Assembly (NCBI RefSeq): GCF_000187465.1
Contig: NZ_GL732439.1
Coordinates: 1,453,111-1,517,110, forward strand
Direction of reading: 5' to 3'
Length of the DNA stretch: 64,000 nt
DNA from: Streptococcus infantis ATCC 700779
GTDB lineage: Bacteria > Bacillota > Bacilli > Lactobacillales > Streptococcaceae
Position numbers and translations under genes: made by a program. The notes beneath the pieces were generated by a model. That model saw only the letters and a list, made by a program, of their open reading frames with translations, had not been told where the DNA came from and did not search any database. Positions 61,713 through 64,000 of this stretch are shown piece after piece (within the stretch, counting starts at the first letter, position 1; each line of letters opens with the position of its first letter).

Positions 61713-64000
61713 ATGAATATTAGAAAATCAACAAAATATTCACTATTGACAATTGGGATTTTAACCACTTTCCAATTAGGTCAAGTGCATGTTAAAGCTG
61801 ATACAACTGATTTCTCAAATAACACAGTTGTTCAAAATCAGGATGGAAAAGCAACTTCATTAAATAAGAACACAAATCAAAAGAGTGAAGCTACTGCTAA
61901 TGATAAGAAAGAGCCGGTTGCTAATGAGGGAAACCCTGCAGCTTTAACTCCGGAAAACTCTACTTCTACAACGGAAGTGCCAGAAAAGGAAGCAGACAAG
62001 TCTCCTGCTGAGAAGGAAGTTACTGAAGAAAAACCAGTAGCAGAACAACCAAAAGCGGAACAACCTGTCCAAGAGCAACCAACAACTGAACAGCCAAAAG
62101 CAGAACAGCCTAAGGTAGAAAAACCAGTAGCTGAAACAACACCTGAAGAAGAACTGAAAAAGTTGTCAGAGACACCTCAAGAGGGGGTAACGACTCCTAA
62201 AGAGGAACCGAAAGCTCCTAAAGATGAATCAGCAGCTCCTAGAGCTCGTCGTAGAAGAGCAGCAGCTAGTAATACAAACGTATATGAAGATGCAACATAC
62301 GGTAAGTATGTAAAAGCTACGGACTTCGGACTAGATACAACTGGTAAGGTTGAAGCAAGTGATGCTCTTCAAAAAGCTCTGAAAGCAGCCAATGAGGTTG
62401 AGGGTGGAGCTGCCGTAATGGTTTCAGGGAATGTCCTCTTGAAGAAAACCTTGGTTATCGATGAGAACTATGCCAATGTAAAAGGTTTGATTGGTAGTGG
62501 TCCAAGTCGTAACAATACAAAAATCGTGTTTAACAAAAAGCAAGATGGAGAGCACGATCCTGAAACAAACTTGACAGATAACCGTTACGAGTCTGCGGTC
62601 CTCATTCAAAATCAGAATAACTTTACTGTAGGCCGCTTAACTGTTGAGCACGCCTATGATTCATCAGACTACACTAAGGATAATGAGTTTTACCGTAAAG
62701 GAAAATCTTACTTTGGACGTTCAAACGGTATTTACGTAAACGATTCTTCAAATGTTACGATCAATGACGTTCGTGCTATGAAATTCAACAGAGCCGGTGT
62801 CTTCTTTAGTTCAAGTAAGGCAACGGCTCAAGAGTATGATGCTAGCGGTAGACCAATCCGTTACAGCAGTATCTCTGAGAAGGTTTCAAATGAAGTCAAG
62901 TCTATTGGAGATCCAGATGTTCCTATCATGGACGGTAACAAGGTGACCAACTCTTTCCTTCATAACAACCGTGTTGCTGGTGTTATGTTCGGTTACCAAC
63001 GTAATTTCGTGGTAGACAATAATATCTTGTCATACAACGGTCATGTGTTGGACGGTGGTACTGGATATGGTGCTGCCTCAATGGCAGGGTCTTATAACGA
63101 TGGCATTACCTATACTGGAAACTATACAAACTACAACTACCGTAAAGGCTTGGATATTCACGACGGGAATAAGATTCTCATCGAAAATAACGTCTCACTC
63201 GGGGATCGTTTGAATGGTATTGAGGTTTATAACCGTGCCAATCCGATGACAGATGTCATTATTCGTAACAACAAGGTAACACAAGATCCAAACTCTAAGT
63301 TGGAAAACGATGATGATGATCCAGCTCGTTACCGTGGTTACACAGCCATCTCTATCCTGACAAATGAGAAAAACCATAAATGGACCAAACCTCTTGATAA
63401 AGGTCGTTACGTCATTTCAAATAACACCATTGAAGGTTTAACAAAATCATTTGAAAATGGACAACTAGGAACATTTGGTATTCTCTTTAGAAACAACGAA
63501 AGTTCAAATGATTATAGTCTAAACATTGAAGGAAACACCATCACTGGTGATTCGACAGACTATATCATCTCTGTCAATAACAATACTGCTCAAGCATCTA
63601 GAGGTGTTGAAGGTGGCGGTTCAGGTGACATCACTATTTCAAGAAACAAGATTGAAGTAGATGACATCAAGCAGCTACCGATTTACATCAATGATGATAC
63701 AACTTATGTAGCAAGTGTTATTGACCGTACTACTGGAAAACGTGTCAACAAGGTTACAAAAGTACCATTTACCAAGACTAGAGGAAGTATCAATATTGAC
63801 AACAATGAGTTGACTGTATCGAAAATTAAATCAAGATGGAAGAATGCGGTCGCTATTGAAAGCACAAACGCAGCTTCTATTGCTGTCAATAGCAATACCT
63901 TTAAGTATAAAGACAATGAGCCGTGGCAACGTTATGATGTTACCCGTAAAACGGACGGTAGAGTTATCAAAGACATAATGCAAGCTTTCTTTGGTATCAA
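61713..64000 (+). CDS. pfbA: PfbA-like cell-surface protein, right-handed beta-helix (3' end outside window)
   Basis: The frame stays open for 762 codons to the window edge. A signal peptide (residues ~1-30, S-L-L-T-I-G-I-L-T-T-F-Q...V-K-A-D) is followed by a Pro/Glu/Lys-rich spacer with E-Q-P-K-A repeats and a basic R-A-R-R-R-R-A-A-A motif near residue 173-181. From ~190 the sequence is a beta-helix: K-A-T-D-F-G-L-D-T-T-G, then repeated N-N-x-V/I rungs such as S-N-V-T-I-N-D-V, I-L-I-E-N-N-V and V-I-I-R-N-N-K. Pneumococcal PfbA binds plasmin(ogen) and fibronectin with this fold. The protein here seems longer than pneumococcal PfbA (~700), and an LPxTG anchor should lie beyond 64000. GGAGAAAAAG precedes ATG 61713. 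Confidence 0.82.
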   Translation, partial: MNIRKSTKYSLLTIGILTTFQLGQVHVKADTTDFSNNTVVQNQDGKATSLNKNTNQKSEATANDKKEPVANEGNPAALTPENSTSTTEVPEKEADKSPAEKEVTEEKPVAEQPKAEQPVQEQPTTEQPKAEQPKVEKPVAETTPEEELKKLSETPQEGVTTPKEEPKAPKDESAAPRARRRRAAASNTNVYEDATYGKYVKATDFGLDTTGKVEASDALQKALKAANEVEGGAAVMVSGNVLLKKTLVIDENYANVKGLIGSGPSRNNTKIVFNKKQDGEHDPETNLTDNRYESAVLIQNQNNFTVGRLTVEHAYDSSDYTKDNEFYRKGKSYFGRSNGIYVNDSSNVTINDVRAMKFNRAGVFFSSSKATAQEYDASGRPIRYSSISEKVSNEVKSIGDPDVPIMDGNKVTNSFLHNNRVAGVMFGYQRNFVVDNNILSYNGHVLDGGTGYGAASMAGSYNDGITYTGNYTNYNYRKGLDIHDGNKILIENNVSLGDRLNGIEVYNRANPMTDVIIRNNKVTQDPNSKLENDDDDPARYRGYTAISILTNEKNHKWTKPLDKGRYVISNNTIEGLTKSFENGQLGTFGILFRNNESSNDYSLNIEGNTITGDSTDYIISVNNNTAQASRGVEGGGSGDITISRNKIEVDDIKQLPIYINDDTTYVASVIDRTTGKRVNKVTKVPFTKTRGSINIDNNELTVSKIKSRWKNAVAIESTNAASIAVNSNTFKYKDNEPWQRYDVTRKTDGRVIKDIMQAFFGI

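Overview
The window looks like a chromosomal segment of a mitis-group Streptococcus (S. mitis, S. oralis or S. pneumoniae type). It is AT-rich with low-GC Gram-positive codon use. Diagnostic content includes comW, comA/comB, a CiaR-type small RNA, a BOX repeat, strH, bgaC and a MetR/MtaR palindrome. Gene order follows pneumococcus over long stretches: rRNA/tRNA-comW-purA-tadA-dut-radA-prs, then acpP-comAB-pur genes-strH-bgaC operon. It departs from it at several points, so I would not call it S. pneumoniae itself. No searches were run; family names come from motifs and remembered homologues.

Layout. (1) 1-150: 3' end of a 5S rRNA gene and tRNA-Asn. (2) 150-9050: comW, purA, a CiaR-regulated small RNA, tadA, the small SRP RNA, a late-competence operon (dut, a phosphatase, an unknown ORF, radA), an AIM24 protein, carbonic anhydrase, prs and a CoA-binding protein. 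(3) 9050-13400: a YeiH transporter on the minus strand, then araT-recO-plsX-acp. (4) 13500-16700: comA and a shortened comB. (5) 16800-32900: the purine operon region purC-L-F-M-N-H, purD, purE-K and purB. Two unknown membrane proteins and a decayed gene sit between purK and purB. (6) 32950-45250: a BOX element, surface hexosaminidase StrH, a GntR regulator, and the bgaC-PTS-agaS-galM galactoside operon. (7) 45290-49910: RNase J1/RpoY on the minus strand and tsaB-rimI-tsaD. (8) 49976-59370: a hypothetical secreted protein, azlCD, an amino-acid binding lipoprotein, a CAP-domain LPxTG protein, and a methionine uptake operon. (9) 59390-64000: an MptD-like membrane protein, hisS, and the first 762 codons of a PfbA-like beta-helix surface protein that runs off the window.

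How genes work together. Competence is the first theme. ComW supports the alternative sigma factor SigX, ComAB processes and exports the pheromone, and a SigX box precedes the dut-radA operon. The second theme is a nearly complete IMP pathway plus the AMP branch (purA, purB), with PRPP supplied by Prs. ACGAAC-containing PurR-type boxes precede purC, purF and purD. The third theme is host-glycan use: StrH removes terminal GlcNAc, BgaC removes beta-1,3-linked galactose, a mannose-family PTS imports the sugar, and AgaS and GalM process it. CcpA-type cre sites lie at strH and bgaC.

The most notable observations are: ComB lacking most of its central coiled-coil region; radA with no ATG/GTG/TTG start for its conserved N-terminus; an unknown ORF inside the dut-radA competence operon; a possible leader peptide coupled to purA; a perfect CiaR promoter driving a small RNA; an array of hairpins between purD and purE; and a recent in-frame 276-bp duplication of a G5 domain in strH. 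I did not find a clear multi-gene system that I could defend as wholly new. The purK-purB insertion and the ORF before radA are the best candidates for undescribed function.
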